Assembly: GCF_008000895.1 (NCBI RefSeq)
Contig: NZ_CP042823.1
Location: forward strand, 4,920,501 to 4,984,500
Direction: 5' to 3'
DNA: 64,000 nucleotides
Source: Methylobacterium sp. WL1
Lineage (GTDB): Bacteria; Pseudomonadota; Alphaproteobacteria; Rhizobiales; Beijerinckiaceae
The notes below the pieces were generated by a model, which worked only from the letters and a program-made list of their open reading frames with translations, ran no database searches and was not told the DNA's origin. Positions 41,801-49,622 of this stretch are shown piece after piece. The first letter of the stretch is position 1. Every line of letters begins with the position of its first letter. Position numbers and translations under genes: made by a program.

Positions 41801-42513
41801 GCAACACCATCGGCGCTGTGGTCGGCGTGCAGCCATTCGGCGGCTCGGGCCTGTCCGGGACAGGGCCGAAGGCTGGCGGTCCGCGCTACCTCCGCCGCCT
41901 GCTGCCTCGCATGGCTCCGTCCGCAGCCGGTGCGACCGCAACTCCGTCCTCCGCCGATACGGTCGCTCAGGATTACATCAGATGGCTCCGGCAGCGGGGC
42001 CACGCCGACGTCGCGACCCGAGTCGAAAATTATTTCGCCCGGGCACCTGCCGGCACCGAATGCGTGTTGCCGGGCCCGGTCGGTGAACGCAACATCTACA
42101 GCCTCCGTCCTCGCGGCCCAATCGCGGCCTTGGCCTCGGGCGAGGAGGGAACATTGCTCCAGGTCGGCGCGATCCTGGCGACCGGCCAGAGCGCCGTGAT
42201 CACGGCTGCGAGGGCGTTATCGGGCCTGTTCGACGGCTTGCCTGCGGGGGTCCTGCGCAAGATCATCCCCGCAGAGGATCCCGCGATCGCCCCCGGACTT
42301 GGCGGCGTGCTCCACGAAGGCGAACGGGCCGACCTCGCGGGGCTGACCCGCCGGATCGCCGGACGGAGCGGTCCAATCTTGACGATCCAGTCGATCCTCA
42401 CGGCGTCCAATCTGGAGGATTACGAGCTCTCGGATCTCTTCGAAGAACGGGCGGTGTCGATCAACACGGCGGCGGCAGGTGGCAATGCGAGCCTGATGGC
42501 CCTCGACGCCTGA
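38815..42513 (+). CDS. putA: Bifunctional proline dehydrogenase / P5C dehydrogenase PutA
   Basis: A 1232-residue enzyme that oxidises L-proline to pyrroline-5-carboxylate (FAD, electrons to quinone) and then to glutamate (NAD). The FAD barrel shows GISIKLSALHPRYTRMKRAR, GLNIDAEEADRLDLSLDIFE, RLVKGAYWDSEIKRAQ, QFATHNAQTLASI and NGANSSFVNRI. The aldehyde dehydrogenase part has SPWNFPLAIFTGQVAAALAA, GSTAVARLIQ, AETGGQNAMIVD (Glu) and FDSAGQRCSALRI (catalytic Cys), followed by the C-terminal lid domain. No ribbon-helix-helix repressor domain precedes it, so regulation is left to the divergent AsnC protein. Start ATG 38815 has GGAGGGA upstream. Confidence 0.97.
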   Translation: MSIVSSARRVAHVHASFADFQDDLPALSLLRMAIVAAHRRPEAECLAPLLDLAELPSEAAARVAATARGLVAGLRRTTPRGGVEGLIHEYDLSSQEGVALMCLAEALLRIPDAATRDALIRDKIASGDWRAHLGHSPSPFVNAATWGLLVTGKLTATTNEGGLSSALTRLIGRGGEPLIRRGVDLAMRLMGEQFVMGETIADALRRARRREAKGFTYSYDMLGEAAVTAEDAGRYQASYEEAIHAIGQASAGRGITGGPGISIKLSALHPRYTRMKRARVLDELIPQVKALALLARGYDIGLNIDAEEADRLDLSLDIFEALATDPELGAWNGLGFVIQAYGRRCPFVIDWLVDLARRSDRRLMVRLVKGAYWDSEIKRAQVEGLSDFPVFTRKAHTDVSYLACARKLLAAPDAVFPQFATHNAQTLASIVEMAGPDFRPGDYEFQCLHGMGEALYEAVVSTGVIGRPCRIYAPVGTNKTLLAYLVRRLLENGANSSFVNRIADASVSIDDLIADPVSTVRAMREPGAAHERIAAPRDLFGAGRRNSAGLDLNDEAVLAQLATDLAKGATRAWTAVPSGRSAAEACEPVLNPADCGDVVGHARAAEPADIAQALATASAAVPNWVATPPALRAELLRAAADAFEMRMPVLLSLIVREAGKSLSNAVAEVREAVDFLRYYAGEAERVCSPDHGRSLGPVVCISPWNFPLAIFTGQVAAALAAGNTVLAKPAEETPLVAAEAVRLLSEAGIPVDVLHLLPGAGDVGAALVGDARVQGVMFTGSTAVARLIQRTLADRLTTDGRPVPFIAETGGQNAMIVDTSALPEQVVTDVLASAFDSAGQRCSALRILCLQEEIAEKTLAVLHGALCELEVGDPRRLSVDIGPVITSGAAEGITRHIETMRMRGHKITQLGKTPATDAGTVVPPTVIEIAKISDVEAEVFGPVLHVLRYRRDDLDALIDAINATGYGLTFGLHTRIEETVTRVLDRIEAGNIYVNRNTIGAVVGVQPFGGSGLSGTGPKAGGPRYLRRLLPRMAPSAAGATATPSSADTVAQDYIRWLRQRGHADVATRVENYFARAPAGTECVLPGPVGERNIYSLRPRGPIAALASGEEGTLLQVGAILATGQSAVITAARALSGLFDGLPAGVLRKIIPAEDPAIAPGLGGVLHEGERADLAGLTRRIAGRSGPILTIQSILTASNLEDYELSDLFEERAVSINTAAAGGNASLMALDA

Positions 42514-42833
42514 TCCCATGCGATTTTGCAGCGCCTCATAGCACTTATTGAGAGGAAGGAATGGCAACGCCCATCCCGTACGACCGCGAAACGGATGGTA
42601 GGCGAAATGTTCTTTAGGACCGGCAGATGAGGTGTAGTCAGCGAAGTCGAACGATGTGCCCGTCTTGTAGTTGGCGCCGAAGCGAGTAGCTTGACCGTTT
42701 TGATAGGTTCCGTTGCTGCGCCCGTGATGAGTTGATTTCGGAATGGCTGCTTCGACGCCATGGACTCTCCAGAGCAGCTATTCCGCTATCAGCCATAAGA
42801 CGTGACGCCGGATCGCCGAAGCTCGCAAGATCA

Positions 42834-42900
42834 GACATTCGGCTTTGCGCCCAATCCGGTCATTCAGCTTGTTATGCCGACATCGCGTAAGCGGACACTA
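42834..42900. repeat. Dispersed non-coding repeat, copy R2
   Basis: GACATTCGGCTTTGCGCCCA at about 42834-42853, then CCGGTCATTCAGCTTG and AAGCGGACAC. Matches R1 (31346) and R4 (about 53548) in the core. Non-coding. Confidence 0.5.
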
Positions 42901-43015
42901 CTGGCTACCACCCGATCTTTTGCTTGGGAGTGGCTTACAGAACGAAGCCCGCTTTGTTCTACGCCGGCGAATTTTTCGATTGGGCATCGGGGCGACACGT
43001 TAGGAAGCGACTACG

Positions 43016-43117
43016 GATCAGTTCCTGGACGACGAGGCGGTCATCGTTGCCTTCCGGCGGCATACCCTGCTGCCGCTCGACGACTGCCTCTACGCGCTGC
43101 ACCCTACACACCCGTGG
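43016..43117 (+). pseudogene. IS481-family transposase fragment
   Basis: Translates as DQFLDDEAVIVAFRRHTLLP then LDDCLYALHPTHPW, the distinctive 'EEAVIVAFRRHTLLPLDDCLYALQPTIPHL' segment of alphaproteobacterial IS481-type transposases just after their N-terminal HTH. Neither the HTH nor the DDE core remains. Confidence 0.75.
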
Positions 43118-43160
43118 CGGGGATCCACCCATCACAGTGATCGATCAGGAAGGGCTGGAG

Positions 43161-44252
43161 TCAGCGCAGTCCTCCATACGTCACCTTCAGCGAAGTCGGG
43201 CTGCAACCCTTGGCGAGGGACAGGACGGCGATGCGCGCCGGGTCGCGCTTGCGTTCGAGCATCCTGATGTAGCGCGTCCCGTGCAGCACCTGCGGAACGC
43301 CGGAGGAGAGGGCCGGGAAATCCTCGGCCGGGCTTTCGACAGCGACGCACAGGTCGAACGCGGCAGTGCCGTAGTTTGGAAAGTTGTAGATATCCGAACT
43401 TCCGACGACGCTCGGTCGCTCGACGATCCATTCCGCGGTGGCGCCTGTGATCTTGGGACTGATCATTTGGCCGTCGATGTCGACGGTCTGAGGAACGTAT
43501 TGGACGGCTATGCCGACCGGCGGTGAGGTCGAGAGATTAACGACGACGGCAACCACGCGCCGCGCATCGATTGCCGTCAGCACGCAGAGCACCTCGTTGC
43601 CCGGGGCGAGCGGAAGCGGGAGATAGGTTGGTGCGTTGTGCGCAGCGTCCAGCGTCCACCATTGCGTCCACGCCTCCGCCGTCACCGCTCCGTCCGCCTT
43701 CAACAGAGAGACGGTGCCGACCTGCGGCAGCGAGGCGTCGAGATAGCGGCGCTGACCGTCGAGCCCGATCCAGTGGGAGCACACGTAGGGAAAGCCGGGC
43801 GTCCCTGGGTTCGGCGGGTCCGGGACGCGTAGCGTTTCGGGCGTCTTCCAGACCCCCCAGACTTGAGCGAATTGTTGGCCACCATTGGCCGTCAGATAAG
43901 CGCCGGCCCAGTTCCGGCTGGTGTCGAGTGGGCTTGCAGCCGGACTCAATCGGTTGGCGCGCTTCGCGCTGATCCGATACGCGGTTGTCTTGATCCTCTC
44001 ACGGACCATGGGGTCAAGGGCGAATGACTTGAGGGCCAGCGACCTTCCGAATCCGCGCTCCCACACTTGGTGCAGAATCCTGGGCGCGGCGGATCCCGGG
44101 CGCGGCGGCAGGCCGAATTCCCGAAGCCGCGAGGCATCGATATCGGCTGGTATGATCGGCTGGGCGGGCGCCTCGAAGCCAGTGAAACGTCGCTGCAGAT
44201 CGTCGAGCACACGCTCGTCGACGCCGCCTCGATCGGACGATGGATCTCTCAT
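43161..44252 (-). CDS. Glutamic peptidase (G1/eqolisin)-like protein
   Basis: A 363-residue protein whose C-terminal 250 residues match the G1 (peptidase A4) fold: SRNWAGAYLTANGGQQFAQV (112-131), YVCSHWIGLDGQRRYLDASL (156-175) with Gln177 in LPQVGT as the probable catalytic Gln, WTQWWTLDAA, PGNEVLCVLTA, and ITGATAEWIVERPSV (268-282), which holds the catalytic-Glu motif. G1 peptidases are acid proteases using a Gln/Glu dyad; bacterial members are few and little studied. The N-terminal 110 residues are a helical extension and no signal peptide is seen, odd for this family. ATG 44252 overlaps the haloperoxidase-like gene's stop (ATGA); ribosome site GGAGG. Confidence 0.8.
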   Translation of the reverse strand: MRDPSSDRGGVDERVLDDLQRRFTGFEAPAQPIIPADIDASRLREFGLPPRPGSAAPRILHQVWERGFGRSLALKSFALDPMVRERIKTTAYRISAKRANRLSPAASPLDTSRNWAGAYLTANGGQQFAQVWGVWKTPETLRVPDPPNPGTPGFPYVCSHWIGLDGQRRYLDASLPQVGTVSLLKADGAVTAEAWTQWWTLDAAHNAPTYLPLPLAPGNEVLCVLTAIDARRVVAVVVNLSTSPPVGIAVQYVPQTVDIDGQMISPKITGATAEWIVERPSVVGSSDIYNFPNYGTAAFDLCVAVESPAEDFPALSSGVPQVLHGTRYIRMLERKRDPARIAVLSLAKGCSPTSLKVTYGGLR

Positions 44253-45223
44253 GCCCATTCCTCCCGCGCTGCATCGACGGCGATCTGATACTTGCTGGTG
44301 CCTGGCGCGGTGCCGGACTGCTGCAGCAGCGGTAAGGTGCTGATGGCGAGCGCGAGGCCGCCGTCCGTGTCGCTTTTGTAGTGAAGACCGGCGATCTCCC
44401 TGTTTCGCGCGATTCGGTTCGCCAAGGTCCACAGGACGACCGAGGCGGTTTTCTCGACCGGCAACCCCGCGAGCACGTCGCGCATGCACAGCGCCATGAG
44501 ATGCGCTTGGGTCGCGTGGCCGCTCGGGAAGGACGCGTGGCCCGGGACCTGAAGCGGCGGCATCAACGCGGGGCACAGGTGCGTGGGGCGTGGCCGAACA
44601 TATTGGCCTTTGTAGTACATGGCGACGAATGTGCCGATAAGACTTGCAATCGTCAGGACCTTGTTCGTGTTCGGATAAGAACCGGGCTGGGACGTTAGAG
44701 CGTTCAAGAAGTAGCTGATGAATTCGTCCGACTGGGACAGAATCTCGCCCAGCGCGTCCGCCCGCTCCTCCTCTGCCGCGATGACGAGATCGTCGATCTC
44801 TTGTTTCACGTTCAAGGCGCCGGTGCCGACGATCCAGTCCACTGGCGGGGTGGCGGGAAACGCCGGAGGTTGTGCGGTGGCCGACGGAAGCTGCGGTATG
44901 CTGGACGGCCATGCGGGCGTCATGGCGCGCCAGTTCGTGGTCGAGAATTCCACCAAGCATTGCCACGCGTACCAATCCGCCGACCAATTGCGATCGGGAA
45001 ACTTCGGTTGCGCGATGATGGCGAGCGCCCCGATCGTCTCGCCGGGAGGCACCGCGCCCCCCCCCGGCGGCGTGTCCGCAGGCGCAAAGACGAACGGCAG
45101 AGCGACCCGATCGGGAAAGAACCAACCCGCGGAATTGCCCGAGGCGTTGCCTCCGCCCCCGGCGTTGCCGGAGTTGCCGTTATTTCCGTTGTTGCCGTTA
45201 TTTCCGTTGAAGCTTGCGGGCAT
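44249..45223 (-). CDS. Vanadium-dependent haloperoxidase / PAP2-like protein
   Basis: A 324-residue protein of the vanadium haloperoxidase/acid phosphatase superfamily. It begins with an Asn-Gly repeat tract (MPASFNGNNGNNGNNGNSGN) then a Gly-rich linker. The oxyanion-binding set is complete: K205 and R212 (KGQYVRPRP), S234-G235-H236 (SFPSGHA), R275 and H281 (RNREIAGLHYKSD). Length and a long N-terminal helical half fit bacterial haloperoxidase-like proteins rather than membrane PAP2 phosphatases; no transmembrane helices. It either oxidises halide with peroxide or hydrolyses phosphate. It is 22 bases after the adenylate cyclase gene and coupled to the G1 peptidase gene. Ribosome site AAAGGAAG. 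Confidence 0.82.
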   Translation of the reverse strand: MPASFNGNNGNNGNNGNSGNAGGGGNASGNSAGWFFPDRVALPFVFAPADTPPGGGAVPPGETIGALAIIAQPKFPDRNWSADWYAWQCLVEFSTTNWRAMTPAWPSSIPQLPSATAQPPAFPATPPVDWIVGTGALNVKQEIDDLVIAAEEERADALGEILSQSDEFISYFLNALTSQPGSYPNTNKVLTIASLIGTFVAMYYKGQYVRPRPTHLCPALMPPLQVPGHASFPSGHATQAHLMALCMRDVLAGLPVEKTASVVLWTLANRIARNREIAGLHYKSDTDGGLALAISTLPLLQQSGTAPGTSKYQIAVDAAREEWA

Positions 45224-45245
45224 ACTAGCTTCCTTTCAGTTCGAT

Positions 45246-47063
45246 TCAGTCGGGAATTCCAGCCTCAAGGAGTTGAGTAGCAAAAATATCGCGGACTTGG
45301 CCGCACAACGGCGTTCGGCTGCGGAACAGACGGACGCGGTATTCTGGAATGAGTTTTAGGAGCTGACGGGCGATTAGGTCGGCTTCTGCGCGCTGCCCTG
45401 CCGCAACGAGGCTCGCAATCAGGCACCGCAAATTGGAGGCGTTGCTGGCACCCTTCGCCGCGGATGCGCGGCCCCACGCGATTGCATCCTCGTGACGCCC
45501 GGCGAGGTAATAGGCCTGCGATAGATAATGCTCCAGCCAAAAGGCATCGCTGCCCAATGGTGATAGTCGCACCGCGTGTTCAGCATGCTCGACAGCGCGC
45601 GCCGTTTCGCCGGCGTAACCTAGAGTTAACCCGCTATAAGCCCAGGCTGACGCACAGCTGGGGCCTGCCGCAAGTGCGCGTTTAAAATATTCTTGGGCGC
45701 TGTAATAGTCGTGAAGCAAATAAGACTGAAGATGACCGTAGATTGACAGGCCGACCGCATCGTTCGGATCGCGCTCGATAGCCATCCGCGCGGCATGGGA
45801 AGCCGCAAGGCAGTCGGCATTATCGTCATTGGACCAGCCCTGGCCGATCCATTGCATGCCGAGCGATGCCAGGTGGGAATAGGCCGGCGCGTAGGCTGCA
45901 TCGCAGGCCGCAGCCTGTTCGAGCAATCTCCTGGCCTCGATGAACGACGTCCGCTCCAATTTGTGAATGAGACTAAGTGCCTGGAGCGTCAGGTCATAGG
46001 CCGTGAGGCTCTCGGGCCGTTTACGGTCCGCACGCGCCAGTTCATGGGATCGCAGGTGCGGCGCGACGATCGACGCGACCCGCATCGCGATCGCGTCCTG
46101 CATTTCGAAGATACTGCCGAGCGTTCCGTCGAAACGATCCGCCCAGATCACGCCGCCGTGGTTGGCTAGTTCCACTGTGAGGCGCAAGGCATCTCCCTGG
46201 CGTCGCAGGCTGCCGTGCAGGACGTAGTCCGCGTCGAGTTCACGAAAAGCGCGGTGCAGGTCGACCGGGAAGAGCTTAAAACCCGCGGTGGAGCTGCGGG
46301 ATATGACCAGCAGATCCTTGAGGCCGCTCAAGGCGCGGATAATGTCGTCGATCATGCCTTCCGCGAAGTACGTGTCCACTTCGCTCCTGTGGAGCGCTCG
46401 GAACGGAAGCACAGCCAGCACCGGCCTGTAATCGCGGCGCTCTTCCCCCGACACGCGGTCCCAGCTACGCGGCGGCGTCGGCACATCCGATTCTGTCAGA
46501 ACAGTCTTGGCGTGAGTGGCATAAAGCATGACGGGCGCGCGAATGTTTTTAAGCCGCCGCTCGCCGACGCACGCGAAGGCCGACGGCACTCGCTGTCTGA
46601 CTTGATCGTATACAGCTGCCGAGATTAGTATTCCGCCGGGATCCGCGAGTGGTTCGAGACGTGCTGCAATGTTGACCGCTGTTCCCCCGATCTGGTCGCC
46701 CTGAACCATGATTTCGCCGGCATGGATGCCGATCCTAAACAGGAGCCGCCGCTCGGGCGATACCGCGCCCGTGCGGCGCCGGGCGTTGGTCTGGAAGCGC
46801 AACGCGCAGGTTACGGCGTCGACGGCGCTGGGGAACTCCGCGATCAATCCGTCGCCCGCGACGCCGAAGACCTGACCGCCGGATCGCGCGATAGCGCGGC
46901 CAAGCTTGCTGATCTCCGCGCAGACGCGGCGGTGGGTGTCCTCTTCCGCGCTCCCCATCAGGGCGCTGTACCCCACGATGTCCGCCGTAAGGATCGCCGC
47001 CAGCCGGCGCTGGATCTTTTCCTTGCCGAACGGAGCGGCGTTAATCGCAGGGAGAGGCGACAA
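45246..47063 (-). CDS. Class III adenylate cyclase with TolB-like and TPR regions
   Basis: A 605-residue cytoplasmic protein. Residues 15-190 form the class III nucleotide cyclase domain: RRLAAILTADIVGYSALMGS (metal Asp), VFGVAGDGLIAEFPSAVDAV, FRIGIHAGEIMVQGDQIGGT and VNIAARLEPLADPGGILIS. A TolB-N-like segment follows (VLAVLPFRALHRSEVDTYFA, EGMIDDIIRALSGLKDLLVI), then about seven TPR-type helices to the C-terminus. This is a common rhizobial architecture thought to make cAMP in response to unknown cues. Start is a TTG at 47063 with GAGGG upstream; no in-frame ATG lies before the catalytic domain. First gene of the minus-strand operon with the haloperoxidase-like and G1 genes. Confidence 0.9.
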   Translation of the reverse strand: MSPLPAINAAPFGKEKIQRRLAAILTADIVGYSALMGSAEEDTHRRVCAEISKLGRAIARSGGQVFGVAGDGLIAEFPSAVDAVTCALRFQTNARRRTGAVSPERRLLFRIGIHAGEIMVQGDQIGGTAVNIAARLEPLADPGGILISAAVYDQVRQRVPSAFACVGERRLKNIRAPVMLYATHAKTVLTESDVPTPPRSWDRVSGEERRDYRPVLAVLPFRALHRSEVDTYFAEGMIDDIIRALSGLKDLLVISRSSTAGFKLFPVDLHRAFRELDADYVLHGSLRRQGDALRLTVELANHGGVIWADRFDGTLGSIFEMQDAIAMRVASIVAPHLRSHELARADRKRPESLTAYDLTLQALSLIHKLERTSFIEARRLLEQAAACDAAYAPAYSHLASLGMQWIGQGWSNDDNADCLAASHAARMAIERDPNDAVGLSIYGHLQSYLLHDYYSAQEYFKRALAAGPSCASAWAYSGLTLGYAGETARAVEHAEHAVRLSPLGSDAFWLEHYLSQAYYLAGRHEDAIAWGRASAAKGASNASNLRCLIASLVAAGQRAEADLIARQLLKLIPEYRVRLFRSRTPLCGQVRDIFATQLLEAGIPD

Positions 47064-47713
47064 TGTCTTGCCCTCGCGATAACCAGGCTAGATACAAGAC
47101 CACGAGCATGAGTTGGCGTTCCGATCACCTGATAGTTGTCTAAGAAATAACCGAGCGGGAAGAGATGAAAGCGCTGGTATATGAGCCGAATTGACGATAT
47201 CATTTGCGCAGTTCAAAGTGTTTTGCGTGCCGTTTTATCGATAAGATTCTACGCGCGCCTGTTAGATTTTGAACGGCAGTCATCATGCTGGCATCTGCGC
47301 GTCGGAAATTATATCGGGGCGTGTGATTCGAGCAACGTATTTTTTGAATGCTCGGCGCGGTTCTAGCCACGTCCTCCGCGGTCCCGTCGAGCACTCCCCG
47401 ATCGCTGGCCGGTGTCGGCGTGCCGAGGGTTCAGGCCGCTTCATGGTTTCGGGTTGCAGTTCGCGCCGTAAACCTGTCGAGCCGCACACCTGACTCTCGT
47501 CGGGCATTCGAAGTCCGATCGGCTCAGGATGCCTGCGATCCTGCAAAGGTCAGAGCCTTTCAGCACACAGGTGCGCGCGGCATCACAACCGAATGTGCTT
47601 TAAATATTGATGTATTTCTTGACGCTAAAATAACAACGTAAAATCCGTCAAATCGCTTCGATGCAGAGATACTGTAACTCATTATAATGCAATTCGCCAC
47701 AATTTAAAAAAAA
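47064..47713. other. Intergenic region, AT-rich on its right half
   Basis: 650 bases between the cyclase gene and the Crp/Fnr gene (both minus). Promoters for the cyclase operon are expected near 47070-47200. From about 47600 the DNA is AT-rich (including a run of A near 47707), likely the region downstream of the Crp-like gene. I find no convincing gene or RNA. Confidence 0.45.
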
Positions 47714-48418
47714 TTAAGTATGGCTAAAGGCGATTTTTTGCAAGGCCGTCCGATTGAACACGGTGCAGGCGCCAGGCGCTATAGTGATATATCCTTTGCG
47801 CTGCCACGCTGAGAGATGCCGGTTGGTCCCCTCGCGGGAAAGGCCGACCATGTTGCCGAGTTCGCGTTGCGTGGTCAGCACGCGGTTGCCGTTGCGGTCC
47901 GGGGCGCCGGCCAGCATGAGCAGGGTTTTGGCCAGGCGCTGCTCGGCGCAGACGAAGGCGTGATCCGATAATTGCTGGCTGGTCCGCCGCAGCCGTCCGC
48001 TCAGGATCGCCAGGAGCCGGACGGCCAGCATCGGGAAGTCGTTGACCAGGGGCAGCAGGTCGCGCCGCTCCATTAGCAGGAGGCAGCAGCGCGTCGCTGC
48101 GATCGCGTCGGCCGTGCGTGGCCCATCATCGAGAAGCGCGATTTCGCCGAAGACCTCGTTCGGCCCGATCAGGTTCAAGATGAGCTCGGACCGGCCCTCC
48201 GGACACGGCGTCGAGATCCGAACGTGCCCGCTCACGACGGCGAGCAGTCCGTGGCTCTCGTCGCCGCGGCGAAAGATGCGTTGCCCGCAGCGAAACGTGA
48301 GGCGCTGCGCGCGCATGGCGAGGCGCTCGATGACAGTTTGCGGCGCGTCCGTAAACAGCTCGTGCTGCGACAGCATGCATCGCTTGTCGAGCGCCGCGGC
48401 GGCTCTGTCGGACAGCAC
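47714..48418 (-). CDS. Crp/Fnr-family transcriptional regulator
   Basis: A 234-residue regulator with a GTG start (GGGAG eight bases upstream; an ATG at 48376 would remove 14 residues). The cyclic-nucleotide-binding-type beta barrel is RCGQRIFRRGDESHGLLAVV, GHVRISTPCPEGRSELIL and GPNEVFGEIALLDDGPRTAD. The dimerisation helix and HTH (TQRELGNMVGLSREGTNRHL) follow. There is no Fnr iron-sulfur cysteine set. 'GEIALLDDGPRTAD' keeps the Glu and Arg used for cAMP binding in Crp, so a cAMP-responsive role next to the cyclase operon is plausible. Confidence 0.9.
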   Translation of the reverse strand: MLSDRAAAALDKRCMLSQHELFTDAPQTVIERLAMRAQRLTFRCGQRIFRRGDESHGLLAVVSGHVRISTPCPEGRSELILNLIGPNEVFGEIALLDDGPRTADAIAATRCCLLLMERRDLLPLVNDFPMLAVRLLAILSGRLRRTSQQLSDHAFVCAEQRLAKTLLMLAGAPDRNGNRVLTTQRELGNMVGLSREGTNRHLSAWQRKGYITIAPGACTVFNRTALQKIAFSHT

Positions 48419-48911
48419 GGGTCAGGCTCCCGGCCCGGGTCGGAACACCCGTGGCACGCTTCCGCCGATGATCCTGAAGACCGATGGCGTAGCCCATAAA
48501 GATCTGTTGTCTCGCCCAAACCCAAGCATATCGGACTGTATCCACTGCATGCCGATGGCGGATGGCATCTCCGGTGTCTCGCCGACGCGCGGCAGCATAC
48601 TACTGTCGGACACGAAACCGGGACAAGGCCCTCCCGCTTCAACATCGGGCGTAGCCGGCTGTGTCGATCGTCAACGGAGATTGAATCCCGTGGCGATCAG
48701 AGACAGTCATGACCGGCCGGAGGGGCGCGTTGCGGTCTTGCTAATCGCGCCGCCGCCCGCCACCAGACTCCGGCGCCAGCAGGAGCGCCGCGGTCGCACT
48801 GTTCTTCTGCGCGGTGCAAGAGTGACGAACCTCACACCCGTTTGGATGCGACGAACTACACTTTGTCGGCGCTCAGGAGACGTTTGACCTCGAGCGGAGG
48901 AGGGATCGCTC
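48419..48911. other. Divergent promoter region between Crp/Fnr and LuxR-type genes
   Basis: 493 bases with no convincing gene on either strand. It separates two divergent regulators and should hold both promoters; I cannot place -35/-10 boxes reliably. The ribosome site of the right-hand gene (GGAGGAGGG) lies at 48895-48903. Confidence 0.4.
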
Positions 48912-49622
48912 ATGTTGGCTGCCAAAGACCCAACCCCGATGATGCCGGGCGCCTCGCTGGCGCCTAGTGGTGACCTGAGCGGGGCCGGCTCAGACCGGGC
49001 GGTTGACGCCGACGGACCGCAACACGCCCGGGTCGATCCGACGCGCGTCGCCGCCGCGCTTGAGGCTTTCATCGAGCATCTCGAGGAAGGGGTGGCGGTC
49101 ATAGCGACCTGCGGACGCGTGCTGTTCCTGAATTGCGCCGCCCGAGCTATGGTGCGCGGTGTTCCGTTGCGGCTCGTGAACGGTCATCTCTGCGCCAGCG
49201 TGCCGAACGACACGGCGGCCCTTCGCAAGATGGTCTCGGGTTGCACGCTCAATGGCGGCGACTCGATCCGTCTTGTGAGCGAGGACAGGACCTTGCTGAT
49301 CGCCGCGAGCGCGCTGGCCCCGATAGCCTTCGCGTCGGCCGAGTCGGCGGTGCTCCTGCGCCTGATCGATCCCGCTGCCATCCGGCTGCCCCGGCAGGAA
49401 ATGCTGCAGGTGCAATTCGGTCTTACGCCCGCCGAGGCCGCGTTTGCCCTCGAGATGCTGGCTGGGAACGATCTGGTGGCGAGCGCGACCCGCCGCGGGA
49501 TCACGCTGAACACCGCACGCGTGCACCTGCGCCGCATCTTCGATAAGACGGAGACACGTCGGCAAGCGGCGTTGATACGTCTGCTCCTGCTCTGCCCCCA
49601 ACCGGTCACGCGGCAGGTATGA
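48912..49622 (+). CDS. LuxR-type HTH regulator with PAS-like N-terminus
   Basis: A 236-residue regulator. Residues 45-160 look like a PAS-type sensor (LEAFIEHLEEGVAVIATCGR, VLFLNCAARAMVRGVPLRLV). The C-terminal LuxR/GerE HTH is FGLTPAEAAFALEMLAGNDL then TLNTARVHLRRIFDKTETRR and QAALIRLLL, matching 'LT.aEa.va..la.G.s....A...gis..Tvr.hl..if.KtgtrrQaeLv.ll'. It lacks a receiver domain and is likely a one-component sensor-regulator. Confidence 0.85.
   Translation: MLAAKDPTPMMPGASLAPSGDLSGAGSDRAVDADGPQHARVDPTRVAAALEAFIEHLEEGVAVIATCGRVLFLNCAARAMVRGVPLRLVNGHLCASVPNDTAALRKMVSGCTLNGGDSIRLVSEDRTLLIAASALAPIAFASAESAVLLRLIDPAAIRLPRQEMLQVQFGLTPAEAAFALEMLAGNDLVASATRRGITLNTARVHLRRIFDKTETRRQAALIRLLLLCPQPVTRQV

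Larger units (their letters stand above)
42514..43160. other. Gene-free stretch with dispersed repeat and IS481 remnant
   Basis: About 650 bases after putA without an intact gene. A copy of the dispersed repeat (GACATTCGGCTTTGCGCCCA) lies at about 42834-42900, ending in AAGCGGACACTACTGG, and an IS481 transposase fragment at 43016-43117. Otherwise I see nothing. Confidence 0.5.

Noticed and set aside
40507..42003. 498-codon minus frame inside putA
   Set aside because: Antisense shadow of the P5C dehydrogenase domain; no recognisable fold or ribosome site.
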